From: Streptomyces chrestomyceticus JCM 4735
GTDB taxonomy: Bacteria > Actinomycetota > Actinomycetes > Streptomycetales > Streptomycetaceae
Direction of reading: 5' to 3'
NCBI RefSeq assembly: GCF_003865135.1
Contig: NZ_BHZC01000001.1
Location: 868,001-932,000 of the forward strand
Length of the DNA stretch: 64,000 bases
The translations under genes and the position numbers were made by a program. Below the pieces are notes generated by a model. The model was not told where the DNA came from. It worked only from the letters and a program-made list of their open reading frames with translations, and searched no databases. This document shows positions 1 through 12,900 of this stretch, one piece after another (positions within the stretch are counted from its first letter, which is position 1; the number at the start of each line of letters is the position of its first letter).

Positions 1-3000
1 AGCGGAACGACCACCGAGGGCACCAGGTACTCCGGCAGCCGCCGGCGCAGCCAGGCGCGTACCGAGGAGCCCAGGGCCGCCGACGGCGCGACGGCCGCCG
101 CCGGGTCGTTGGTGAAGGAGGGCGGTGCGGGGCGGCCGTCCGCCGGCACGTACACCCCGGTGACCGGGGCGCTGCCGTACGGGGCGGTGTCGTCCGGTGC
201 TGCGGCGTCCTGAGCGGCGAACAAGGCGTCGAAGCAGTCGTCACCGGCCGTGCCCGACCAGGTGACGGCCGTCCAGAACCCCAGCCGCTCCCCCGTCGCG
301 CACAGCGTCTCGGGGTCCACGGTCACGGGGTGCCCGGCGGCTGCCTCGCCCGCCAGCCGCGCGTTGGGGATGCCGGTGAGGCGCAGCCGGTCCGGCCGCC
401 GTTCCGTCAGCAGCGCGGCGATCTCCGCCGTCCCGCGCAGGCCCGGGTGCCAGGGCAGGGTGGGCGCGTCGGCGAACGGCCGGGCCGGTGCGGTCAGCGG
501 GGCGCGGTGCAGGACGACGTCGTAGCGGTACCGGGACAGTTCGTTGTGGTACGTCCCGCGCTTGAGGCGGAGGTCGACGGCGCCGATCTCGGGGACGGTG
601 GCGGGCAGGGCCGGGAAGAAGTCCGGGTCGACCAGCAGTTCCCGCTCGGGTGCGGTGGCACCGGTGGCCGCCCGCAGGCTCGGCAGCAGCCGCAGGTTGC
701 GGAGGTCGCCGAGGAACAGGGCGCCGCCCGGTGTCAGCAGCCGCAGCGCGGCGCCGATCACGTCGGTCAGGTAGGCGGCGTCCGGGAAGTACTGGGCGAC
801 CGAGTTGAGGACGACGGTGTCGAAGAAACCTTCCGGCAGGCCGGTGAGGTCGTCCGCGGGCTGGGCGCGGAGCTCCACCCGGCCGGCGAGCGCGGGCCGT
901 TCGGCGACCTGTGCCGTCAGCGACTCGATCACGGCCGCCGACAGGTCCGTACCCCAGTACGCCGCGCACTCCCCGGCGAGCCGCGACAGGAGCAGGCCGC
1001 GGCCGACGCCGATCTCCAGCACCCGCCGGGGCCGCAGCTCCCGGATGCGCGCGACGGTGGCGTCCCGCCACTGCCGCATCTCGTCGGCGGGCAGGGGTTC
1101 CCCGTCGTAGGTGCTGTTCCATCCGGTGAAGTCCTCGCCGAACGGGGCGGTCTGCGTCGTGCCGTACAGGGTGTCGTAGAGCTGCCGCCACTCGCCGAGG
1201 ATCCGCTCCGGCGCGCCGTCGGCGGCCTGCGCGGCCTCGGCGGCGCCGGTGGCCTCCGTGGACTGCGGTCCGTCCGCCGCCGGGACCACGTACCCGAGCA
1301 GGCGGGTCCCGCCCCGGCCGTCCTCGCGGACCGTCGCGACGGCCTGCGCCACCTCGGGATGGGCGGCCATCGCGGCCTCCACCTCGCCGAGTTCGACCCG
1401 GTGGCCGCGGACCTTGACCTGGTCGTCGGTCCGCCCGGCGAACTCCAGCTCGCCTTCGGCGTTCCACCGCGCGAGGTCCCCGGTGCGGTACATCCGGGCG
1501 CCCGGCGCGCCGAACGGGTCGGCGGTGAACCGCTCGGCGGTCACGCCCGGCCGTCCCAGGTAACCCTGGGCCAGGCCCGCGCCCGCCAGGTACAGCTCGC
1601 CCGCCACGCCGGTGGGCACCGGGCGCAGCGCCGCGTCCAGCACGTACGCGCGGGTGTCGGTGACGGGCGTGCCGATGGGCGCGACGGTGCCGTCGCCGGT
1701 CAGCGGACGGCTCATCGTGCCGCAGACCGTGGACTCGGTCGGCCCGTAGGCGTTGACCATCCGGCGGCCGGGGGCGAAGACCGCCGCTGTCTGCGGCGGG
1801 CAGCTCTCTCCCGCGACCACCAGGCAGGTCACCGGTGCGAGCTGGTCGGGCGTCATGACGCCCAGCGCCACGGGCGGGACGGTCAGGTGGGTCACCTCGT
1901 GCTCGGCCAGTACGGCGGCGAGGTCGGGGCCAGGCAAGAGCCGTGCGGCCCGGGCCACCACCAGGGCCGCGCCGGTCAGCAGTGCCATGCACAGCTCCCA
2001 GAACGCCGCGTCGAAGCTCGGCGAGGCGAACTGGAGGACCCGGCTGCCCGGCCCGGCGCCGAAGGCGTCCGTCTGCGTCGCCGCCAGGGCGGCCGCGCCC
2101 GCGTGGGTGACGGCCACGCCCTTGGGCACGCCGGTCGAGCCGGAGGTGTAGATCACGTAGGCCGGGTGTGCGGGGTCGGGCCGTCCGGTCTGCTCGGCGC
2201 CGGGGTCGGTGTCCGGCTGCCCGGCCAGGAGTCCGTCGTCCTCGTCCAGGTCGAGCCGGGGCAGGCGGCCGGAGCCGGGTATCTCCTGGCCCGCGACGCC
2301 CGTCAGCAGCAGCGACGGACGGGCGTCGTCGAGCATGAAGGCCAGGCGTTCGGCCGGGTAGCCGGTGTCGAGGGGGAGGTAGGCCGCGCCCGCCTTGAGC
2401 GTCGCGAGGAGCGCCACGATCAGGCCGGCGCCGCGCGGGAATGCCAGGGCGACGACGTGCCCCGGGCCGATGCCGCGCGACAGCAGCAGGTGCGCCAGGC
2501 GGTTGGCCCGGACGTTCAGCTCCTGGTAGGTCAGCGTGCCGGACGCGGACAGCACCGCCGGGGCTCCGGGGTGCCGGGCCACCTGGCGTGCGAACAGCTC
2601 GGGCACGGTGGCGGGCGGTACCTGCGGACCATCGGCGCCCGCCGTACGGGCTGTACGGGCGTGCTCGGCGGGGGTGAGGACGTCGGCCTCGCCGATGGGC
2701 CGCGCCGGGTCGGCGGTGACCGCCTCCAGCAGCCGCGCCCACCGCTCCACCAACGTCTCGACCGTCCGCCGGTCGAACAGGTCGGTGCTGTACTCCAGCG
2801 TCCCGCGCACGCCCCCTGAAGAGCCGCGTTCGGTGACGCTGAAGAACAGGTCGAACCGGGAGGTCCCGGAGGCGGCCGGTTCGGGCGTCACCTCGACGCC
2901 GGGCAGCGCCAGTCCGGCCTCCGGGGTGTTCTGGAGCACCATCGCCACCTGGAACAGCGGGTGCCGGTTCGGGGAGCGGACCGGGTTGAGCGCCTCCACC

Positions 3001-3990
3001 AGGTGCTCGAAGGGCACGTCCTGGTGGGAGTAGGCGTTCAGGGCCGTCTCCCGTACGCGCCGCAGCAGTTCGCCGAACGACGGGTCGCCGGAGGTGTCGG
3101 TGCGCATCACGAGCGTGTTGACGAAGAGTCCGACCGCGTCGTCGAGCGCCTCGTCGTGGCGCCCGGCGACACCGCTGCCGATCGGCAGGTCGGTGCCCGC
3201 GCCGAGCCGGGTCAGCAGGGCGGCGAGGCCGGCGTGCAGCACCATGTGCAGGCTGGTCCCGGTGTCCCGGGCGAGGTCCGTCAGGCGGCGGTGCAGCTCG
3301 GGACTCAGGTCGAAGCCGAGCATCTCGCCGCGGTAGGTGGACACGGCGGGCCGGGGACGGTCCGTCGGGAGCGCGAGTTCCTGGGGCAGGTCCGCCAGGG
3401 TCTCGCTCCAGTAGGCGATCTGCCGGGCGAACGGGCTGTCCGGGTCGGACTCGTCGCCGAGCAGCGCGCGCTGCCACAGCGTGTAGTCGGCGTACTGGAC
3501 GGGCAGTGGCGTCCACGACGGCGCCCGTCCCCGGGTCCGCGCGGCGTAGGCGGTGGCCAGGTCCCTCGCCAGGGGGGCCATCGACCAGCCGTCGCCTGCG
3601 ATGTGGTGCACCACCAGCACCAGCAGGTGCTCCCGCTCGCCCAGGTCGAACAGTTCGGCCCGTAGCGGCAGGTCGGCCGCGAGGTCGAAGGGGTAGCGCG
3701 CCGCCGCCTGGACGGCCTCGCGCAGCCCGGTCTCGTCGGTGTGCCGTACGAGCAGTTCGGGGCGCGCGCCGTCCGCGTCGAGGACGAGCTGGCGGGGCAC
3801 TCCGTCCGTCACCGGGAAGACGGTGCGCAGGCTTTCGTGCCGGGCCGCCACGTCGGCCAGCGCTGCGCGCAGTGCTGTACGGTCCACGGCGCCGCGCATG
3901 CGCAGGGCGATCGGCATGTTGTAGGTGGCGTTCGGGCCTTCCAGCCGGTGCAGGAACCACAGCCGCTGCTGGGCGTACGACAGTGGCAGG
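1..3990 (-). other. NRPS module 6 (partial): C, A (Phe) with inserted N-methyltransferase
   Basis: C domain about 3990-2680. The A pocket reads D-A-W-T-V-A-A-V-C-K, the phenylalanine code of the GrsA and tyrocidine type. A second N-methyltransferase (about 1230-100, SAM motif [12 protein letters not shown]) interrupts the domain, so the predicted unit is N-methyl-Phe or a close aromatic residue. The A domain resumes ([12 protein letters not shown]) and is cut by the left edge. Its carrier and any later modules or thioesterase are outside. Confidence 0.87.
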
Positions 3991-6900
3991 GTCTCGGGCC
4001 GGGGCATCGGCCGCAGTGCGGGCCGTGTCGCGTCCCGGCTCTCCTCGTCGTCCAGCCGCGCGGCCAGTCCGGCGACCGTGGGGGTCTCGAACAGGGCGCG
4101 GACGGGCAGTTCGACGCCGAGGGCGGTACGGATACGGCTGATGAGCCGGGTCGCCAGCAGCGAGTGTCCGCCGAGGTGGAAGAAGTTGTCGTCGACACCG
4201 GCCGCCGCCAGGCCCAGTACCTGCGCGAACAGGTCGCACAGCACCCGCTCGCGCGGGGTCGAGGGCCCGCGCGAACCCTCGACGGACCCGAGGTAGGGGG
4301 CGGGCAGCGCCGCCCGGTCGAGCTTTCCGTTGCCGGTCAGCGGGAGGTCGGTGAGGACCAGGACGGCGGCGGGGACCATGTACGCGGGCAGTTCCGCGCG
4401 CAGCGACGCGGTGAGCGAGGCGACCAGTTCGCCGCGCTGCCGGGAGGCCGCCGGGTCGTTGGCGAGCGGGTGCGACGGCTCGGCCGCCGGGCGGTGGACG
4501 CCACTGAGGGCAGTCAGCGCCGGGTCGGTGAAGAGCACGTCGAGGAGTTCGGCGTCATCGCCGGAGCGGGTGACGGCGACCTGGTACCCGGCGCGTTCGC
4601 CCAGCTCGTGGAAGGCGTCCGGGCCGAGGTCCGGCGCGGTCGGCTGCTCGGCGGGGCCGAGGAGGGCGAGGACGTCGGCCGGCGGCCGCCCCTCGTCCAG
4701 CCCGCGCGCGGCACCGGCCTCACTCGCCAGCCGTTCGTCGGGCACCCCGGTCACCCGCAGCGCGGGCACGCGCTCCGTGGTGAGGTACCGGGCGAGGTTG
4801 TCAGGACCGGTCACGTCGTGGCCCCAGCGCAGTTCCGGTGCGGCCGTCAGATCCGTCGGATCGGTGGCGGACCGCTTGTGCAGGACGACGTCGTACCGGT
4901 AGCGGTTCAGCTCGTTGACGTACGCGCCGCGCTTGACCCGCAGGTCGACGCCCGCGATGGCCGGGTTCCGCGCCGCCAGCGCGGTGAAGAACGCGGGGTC
5001 GAGCAGGAGTTCCTTCTCCAGCAGGACGGCCTGTTCCACGGCGCGGCGTACGGCGGCGGGGTCGGCGGACGGCGTGGCGCGGCGCAGTTGCACCGCCGTG
5101 TGCAGGCAGCGCAGCAGCCGCAGGTCGCGCACGTCACCGAGGAAGACAGCACCTCCGGGTGCGAGCAGGCCCAGCGCCGTACCGAGCACGTCGGTGAGGT
5201 AGCCGGCGTCCGGGAAGTACTGGGCGACCGAGTTGATCACGACGGTGTCGAAGGAGCCGGCCGGCAGGCCGTGCGCGTCGGCGGCGGCCTGTACGCGCAG
5301 TTCCACCCGCCCGGCCAGGTCCGGCCGTCCGGCCACCTGGGTCCGCAGCCGGTCGACGGCGTCGGCGGCGATGTCGGTGCCCCAGTAGGTCTCGCAGTCC
5401 GGGGCGAGCCGGGAGAGCAGCAGACCGCTGCCCACGCCGATCTCCAGCACCCGGCGCGGGCGCAGTTCGCGGATGCGGTCGACGGTGGCCTCCCGCCACC
5501 GGCGCATCTGCTCGACCGGCAGGAGGCGCCCGTCGTAACTGCTGGTCCAGCCCCTGAAGTCGGCGCCGAACGGCGCGGGCTGCGCGTCCTGGTGGCCGGC
5601 GCCCCCGTACAGGGAGTCGTAGACCTCCTGCCACTCGTCGAGCTGGGCCCGCGCGGCCGCGTCGCCGCTCCGTTCGCCGTCCGACGGGACGACGTAGGCC
5701 ACCAACTGTGTGCCGGACGTCCGGTCCTCCCGTGCGACGACGGCGGCCCGGGCGACGGCCGGGTGGCGCAGCAGCACGGTCTCGATCTCGCCCGGCTCGA
5801 TGCGGTGGCCCCGCACCTTGACCTGCTCGTCGGCGCGGCCGGCGAAGTGCAGTTCGCCCTCGGCGGACCACCGGGCCAGGTCGCCGGTGCGGTACATCCT
5901 CCCCCAGCCTTCGGCCGGGGGGACCCCCATGCCCGGCGCGCCGAACGGGTCGGCCGTGAACCGCTCGGCGGTCAGTCCGGGCCGGTTCAGGTAGCCGCGT
6001 GCGAGCTGCGCGCCCGCCAGGTACAGCTCGCCCGTCACGCCGGGCGGTACCGGCCGCAGCCGCTCGTCCAGCACGTACGCCCGGGTGCCGGGCACCGGCC
6101 GACCGATCGGCAGCGGGCCGTCCCCGGCCGTGGCGCCCGGCGGCATCCGCAGGACGATGCAGCCCACGGTGGCCTCGGTCGGCCCGTACTCGTTGACCAC
6201 GGCGGCCTGCGGCTGCGCCCGCCGCCAGGGCGCGAGCTGTTCGCCGGTGAGCTGTTCGCCGCCCGCGACGAGGTCCGCGACCGCCGTCTCAGGGCCGGGC
6301 GGGGTGGCGCCGAGCAGCGCGAGGTGGCTGGGCGTCACCTTGAGGAAGGTGTACGGGCCCGGGGCCGGCGCGTCGGCGGAGAGTTCCGCGATCCGTACCC
6401 GGCCGCCCGCAGTGAGCGGCGCGTACAGCGCGGTGACGGTGAGGTCGAAGGAGACGGGCGAGTGCAGCAGGGTGGTGCCCGCGGTGCCGGGGTACGCCTC
6501 GCGGGCGAACGCCAGGTAGGCGGCGAGCGCGCGGTGTTCGACGAGCACGCCCTTGGGGGTGCCGGTGGAGCCGGAGGTGTGGATGACGTACGCGGCGTGC
6601 TCCGGGCGCAGCGGCGCGGTGCGCTCGGTGTCCGTCACGTCGTGTTCCGGCTGGTCCCCGGCTTCCCGCCGGTCCTCGTCGCTGTCGGGCGTGAGCCAGC
6701 GGGTGTCCGTCTCCGGCAGGTCCCCGACCAGGGCCGAGCCGGTGATCCCGTACGCGGCACGGGCGTCGCCGAGCAGGAAGCGCAGCCGTTCGGCCGGGTG
6801 CGCCGGGTCGAGGGGCAGGTAGGCGGCCCCGGTCTTGAGGACGGCCAGCAGCGCCACCACCAGCTCGGCCGAGCGCGGCAGGGCGACCGCGACAAGCTGC

Positions 6901-9900
6901 TCCGGGCCGATGCCGCGCCCGATGAGCAGCCGCGCCAGTTGGTTGGCCCGCGCGTTCAGTGCGGCGTAGGTGAGGTCCGTGGCGCCGTCGGTGACGGCCA
7001 CCGCGTCCGGCGTGCGCCGCGTCTGCTCCTCGAACGCGTCGGGCAGCGTCACCGGCGGCGTGCTGAGGGCGGCGCCGTTCCATGTCTCCAGCAGCCGCTC
7101 GCGCTCGGCGGCGTCGGTGAGGTCGACGGTGCCGATCGGCCGGTCCGGAGCCTCCGCCACGGCGCGCAGCAGCCGGACGAAGCGTGCCGTGAGGGCTTCG
7201 GCGGTGCCGTGGTCGAAGAGGTCCGCGCTGTACTCCAGCACTCCGTCGACCCGGTCGGGAGCGCCGTCCTCGGTGTAGTGGTCGGTGAGGCTGAACAGCA
7301 GGTCGAACTTGGCCGCGGCCAGCTCGGCGACGTCGGGCGTCACCCGCAGGCCGGACATGGCGAACTCGGGCGTGGCGTTGTTCTGGAGCGTCAGCATCAC
7401 CTGGAAGAGCGGGTGCCGGGCCGCCGAGCGGGCCGGGTTGAGCAGTTCCACGAGGTGGTCGAAGGGCACGTCCTGGTGGGCATAGGCGGCCAGGTCGGTC
7501 TCGCGGGCCCGGTCCAGCAGGGTGCTGAAGGCCGGGTCGCCGGAGGTGTCCAGGCGCAGCACGAGGGTGTTGACGAAGAAGCCGACGAGGTCGTCCAGGG
7601 CCGCGTCCGTACGGCCGGCGACGGCGGAGCCGAGGGGGATGTCGGTGCCCGCGCCGAGCCGGGTCAGCAGGGCGGCGAGACCGGCCTGTACGACCATGAA
7701 CAGGGTCGCGCCGTGCTCGCGGGCCAGCCCGGCGAGCCGGGTGTGCAGCTCCGCGTCCAGCGCGAAGACCACCCGTCCGCCCCGGTGGGCGGAGACCGCC
7801 GGGCGGGGGCGGTCGGCGGGGAGCGTCAGCTCCTCGGGCAGGCCCGCCAGCGCCTCGGTCCAGTGGGCGACCTGGGCGGAGATCAGGCTGTCGGGGTCGT
7901 GCTCACTGCCGAGCAGGTCGTGCTGCCACAGCGCGTAGTCGGCGTACTGGACCGGCAGCGGCGCCCACGCCGGGGCGTGGCCCGCGCACCGGGCCGTGTA
8001 GGCGGTCGACAGGTCCCGGGCGAACGGGACGTTCGACCAGCCGTCCCCCGCGATGTGGTGGAGGACCAGGAGCAGGACGTGATCGTCGGTGCCGACGGCG
8101 AACAGGTCGGCCCGCAGGGGCGGTTCTGCGGTCAGCTCGAAGCGGTACCCGGCCGCCTCGGCCAGCGCCCCGGTGAGCCCGGCCTCGTCGGTGCGGTGGG
8201 TGCGCAGCTCCACGGCGGCCTCGTCCGGGCCGAGTACGACCTGGCCGGGAGCGCCCTTGACCTCGGGGAAGACGGTGCGCAGGGTCTCGTGCCGGGCGAC
8301 CACGTCGTCCAGGGCGGCGCGCAGGGCGGCGGTGTCCAGCGGGCCGGACAGCCGCAGCGCGAACGGCATGTTGTACGTCGGGCTGGGGCCCTCCAGCCGG
8401 TGCAGGAACCACAGCCGGCGCTGGGCGAAGGACAGCGGTACGGCGTCCGGGCGGTGCGCGGCGGGCCGGAGGGCGGGCCGTCGGCTGCCTCCGGTGCCGA
8501 TGCGGGCGGCCAGGCCGGCCACCGTGGGCGCCTCGAACACGTCCCGTACGGACAGTTCCGCGCCGAGGGCGGCCCGGACCCGGGAGACGAGCCGGGTGGC
8601 GAGCAGCGAGTGTCCGCCCAGGTCGAAGAAGCCGTCGTCGATGCCGGGCAGGGGACGGCCGAGCACGTCGGCGAAGATGCCGCACAGGATCTCTTCGTGG
8701 AGGGTGCGCGGAGCACGTCCGGGGGCCTGGGCGGTGGTGTCCGGGGCGGGCAGGGCGCGGCGGTCCAGCTTTCCGTTCGGCGTCAGCGGCAGTACGTCGA
8801 GGACGACGATCTCGGCCGGCACCATGGAGGCGGGCAGCGTGCGGGCGACGGACTCGCGCAGCTCCCTCGGTTCCGGTACGGCTCCCGGCGCGGAGGTCAC
8901 GTACGCCACCAGCCGCTGGTCACCGGGCCGGTCCTCGTGGAGGACGACGACGGCCTGAGCGACGTCACCGTGCCGGGACAGGGCGATCTCGATCTCGCCG
9001 AGTTCGATCCGGAAGCCGCGCAGCTTGACCTGGTCGTCGGCGCGCCCGGCGTACTCCAGCACTCCGTCCGTGGTCCACCGAGCGAGGTCACCGGTGCGGT
9101 ACATCCTCCCCCAGCCCTCGGCCGGGGGGACCCCCATGCCCGGCGCGAACGGGCAGGCGATGAACCGTTCCGCCGTCAGCCCCGGCCGCGCCAGATAACC
9201 ACGGGCAAGCTGCACACCGGCCAGGTACAGCTCCCCGGTCACGCCCGGCGGGACGGGCCGCAGGGCGGCGTCCAGCACGTACGCCCGGGTGTTGTGGACC
9301 GGGCGGCCGATCGGCACCGGGCCCGGCCGGTCCGCGCAGGCCCAGGAGGTGACGTCGACGGACGCCTCGGTCGGCCCGTAGAGGTTGTGCAGCTTCGAGC
9401 CGCCCAAGATGTCCCGGCCGTGTGCGGCCAGTTGTGCGGGCAGCGCCTCGCCGCTGCACAGCACCCGCCGCAGGCTCGTGCACCGCGCGGCGGCGGGCTC
9501 GTCCAGGAAGGCCCGCAGCATCGACGGCACGAAGTGCACGGTCGTCACGGCGTGTTCGCGGATCAGCGCGGCCAGGTACGCCGGGTCCCGGTGCCCGTCC
9601 GGCCGGGCGACGACCAGCCGGGCACCGGTGATCAGCGGCCAGAAGAACTCCCAGACGGACACGTCGAATCCGTACGGGGTCTTCTGCAGCACGGCGTCGG
9701 AGGCGTCCAGCCCATACTCGGCCTGCGCCCACAGCAGCCGGTTGACGACGCCCGCGTGCGGGACGACGACACCCTTGGGCGTGCCGGTGGAGCCCGAGGT
9801 GTAGAGCACGTAGGCCGGGTGCGACGGGGAGAGCGGTACGGGAGGCGCAATGATCGCCGTATCCGGCTGGGGGTTCCGTACGCCGTCCAGATCGTCCAGG

Positions 9901-12900
9901 ACACACACCGGGCGCGCCTCGTCCAGCATCGCCCGGGTGCGCTCGGCAGGGTGACCGGGATCGACGGGCAGGTAGGCCGCGCCGCTCTTGAGCACCGCGA
10001 GCAGCGCCACCACCAGCTCCACGGAACGCGGCAGGGCCACGGCCACCACCCGCTCCGGCCCGCGCCCCGCTGGACGAGGGCCCGGGCCAGCCGGTCCGTC
10101 CACGCGTCCAGCTCCGCATACGACAGGGTGCCGCCCTCGCCGGCCACGGCCACCGCGTCCGGCGTACGGGCCACCTGCGCCGCGAACAGCTCCGGCAGCG
10201 TGACCGGAGGCAACGGCCGCTCGGTGGCGTTCCACCCCGTCAGCACCCGCTCCCGCTCGGTCTCGTCCAGGACCGGCAGGTCTTCGAGCCTCCGTACCGG
10301 GTCGGCCGCCACCGCTTCCAGCACCCGCACGAAGCGGGCGGCGATCCGGTGCGCCGTCTCCGCGTCGAACAGGTCGCTCGCGTAGTCGAGTTCGCCGGTG
10401 AGCCCGGCGGCCTCGCCCTGCGGGCCGGTCCGCTCGCTCACCGTGAACGCCAGGTCGAACTTGACCGCCGTGGTCTCCACCGGCACCGTGCTCACCGCCA
10501 GCCCCGGCAGGCCCAGCGGCACCTCACCGGTGTTCCGCAGCGCCAGCATCACCTGGAAGAGCGGGTGCCGGGCCAGTGACCTGACCGGTTCCAGGTGCTC
10601 CACCAGGTGCTCGAAGGGCACGTCCTGGTGGTCGTAGGCGGCCAGCGCGGTTTCGCGGGCCCGTGCCACCAGGTCGGTGAAGGCGGGGTCGCCGCCGGTC
10701 GCGGTGCGCAGCACGAGGGTGTTGACGAAGCAGCCGACCGCGTCGTCCAGCGCGTCGTCGGTGCGTCCCGCCACCGGCGTGCCGATGGGGATGTCGTCGC
10801 CCGCCCCGAGCCTGCTGAGCAGGGCGGCGAGTGCGGTCTGGACGACCATGAACAGGCTCGCGTCGCAGGCGCGGGCGAGGTCGGCCAGCCCGGCGTGCGC
10901 GGCGGCGTCGAGAGTGAACGGCACCCGGCCGCCCCGGTGACGGGCCACGGCAGGGCGCGGCCGGTCGGTGGGAAGCGGCAGTTCCTCCGGGAGACCCGCC
11001 AGCGTCTCGGTCCAGTACGCGGTCTGCCGGGCGATCAAACTGTCCGGGTCGGCGGGGTCGCCGAAGAGCCGGTGCTGCCAGAGGGTGTAGTCGGCGTACT
11101 GGACGGGCAGCGGCGTCCAGGACGGGGCCTCCCCCGCGTGGCGGGCGGCGTAGGCGGCGGTGACGTCCCGGGTGAGCGGCAGGTTGGACCAGCCGTCGCC
11201 CGCGATGTGGTGCAGCACGAGCACCAGGACGTGGTCGTCGGGGCCGAGGGCCAGCAGTTCCGCGTGCAGCGGGGGCTCGGCGGCCAGGTCGAACGGGTGC
11301 GCTGCCGCGGCGGCCACCGCCGCCGCGAGGCCGCTCTCGGCCACCGTGCGGCACGGCAGTCCGGGCGCGGCCCGCTCCGGGGCGAGCACGACCTGCTCGG
11401 GAGTACCGGCGGTCTCGGGGTAGACCGTGCGCAGGATTTCGTGCCGGGTGACGACGTCGGCGAGGGCGGCGGCGAGCGCGTCCCGGTCGAGGTCGCCCCG
11501 CAGGCGCAGGGCGAGCGGCATGGTGTACGCGGCGCCGGCGCCGTCCAGCCGGTTGAGGAACCACAGGCGTCGTTGCGCGAACGACAGCGGGAGCGTACCG
11601 GGCCGTTCGACGGGACGCAGGGCGGGCCGCGCCGTGCCTCCGGCGTCGAGCCGCGCGGCGAGGGCGGCCACCGTGGGCGCCTCGAACACGTCACGTACCG
11701 TCAGCTCCACGTCCAGTACGGCGCGGACGCGGGACAGCAGCCGGGTCGCCAGCAGGGAGTGCCCGCCGAGGTCGAAGAACCCCTCGTCGACGCCGGGCCG
11801 TGCGCAGCCCAGCACCTCGGCGAACAGTCCGCACAGGATCTCTTCGCGGGCCGTGCGCGGCGCCCGGCCGCCCTGGGGTACGGCGGAGCCGGGGGCGGGC
11901 AGGGCACGGCGGGCCACCTTGCCGCTCGGGGTGAGCGGCAGCGCGTCCAGCGGCACCACGGCGGAGGGGACCATGAACTCCGGCAGGGTCCGGGCGGCGT
12001 GGGCGCGCAGCCCGGCCGGGTCCGGCACGGCGCCGCGGGCCGCGACCGTGTAGGCGACCAGCCTGCGGTCGCCGGGCCGGTCCTCGCGGACGACGGCCAC
12101 GGCGTGGGCCACGTCCGGGTGCCGCGCCAGCACCGCTTCGACCTCGCCGAGTTCGATCCGGAATCCGCGCAGCTTGACCTGGTCGTCGGCCCGTCCGGCG
12201 TACTCCAGGGCGCCGTCGGCGGTCCACCGCGCGAGGTCCCCGGTCCGGTACATCCGGGCGCCCGGCACGCTGCTGAAGGGGTTGGCCACGAACCGTTCGG
12301 CGGTGAGGACCGGCCGGTTGAGGTAGCCCCGGGCGAGCTGCGCGCCCGCCAGGTACAGCTCGCCCCGTACCCCCGGCGGCACTGGACTCAGCCCGGCGTC
12401 GAGCACGTACGCCGCCATGCCCGCGACCGGCCGCCCGATGCGGGGCCGTTCGCTGCCGGAGACGGTGGCGCCGATCGCGTCGACCGTGCACTCGCTGGGC
12501 GCGTAGTAGTTGTGCACCTCGGTGGCGGACAGGCCCCGCAGCCGCTGCCACAGCCCCGGGCCGGTGGCCTCCGCGCCGTGCAGGATCGCGGCGGGCTGGT
12601 GCCCCTCCGCGCCGAGCAGGCCGAGGCCGAGCAGTTCCTGGGTGAGGGTCGGGGTGATGGACAGGTAGCCGATGCCGTGGTCGCGGACGTACGCACCCAG
12701 CGCGACGGCGTCGCGGCGGGTGTCCTCGTCGACGACGTGCAGTTCGTGGCCCGCGAGGAGGGCGAGGAGCTGCCCGACGCACAGGTCGAACGACAGCGAC
12801 GCGGTGTGCGCCGCCCGCAGCCGGCCGCCCGCCGCCCGCGCCGCCGGCGCGAAGACGCGCTCCCGGTGGTTGGCGAACAGGTTCACGATGCCGCCGTGCC

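Noticed and set aside
241..4239. 1332-residue minus-strand open frame rich in Arg and Pro
   Set aside because: It is a shifted frame of NRPS modules 5 and 6. The true frame, which contains MYRTGD and the pocket codes, runs through the same stretch without a stop.
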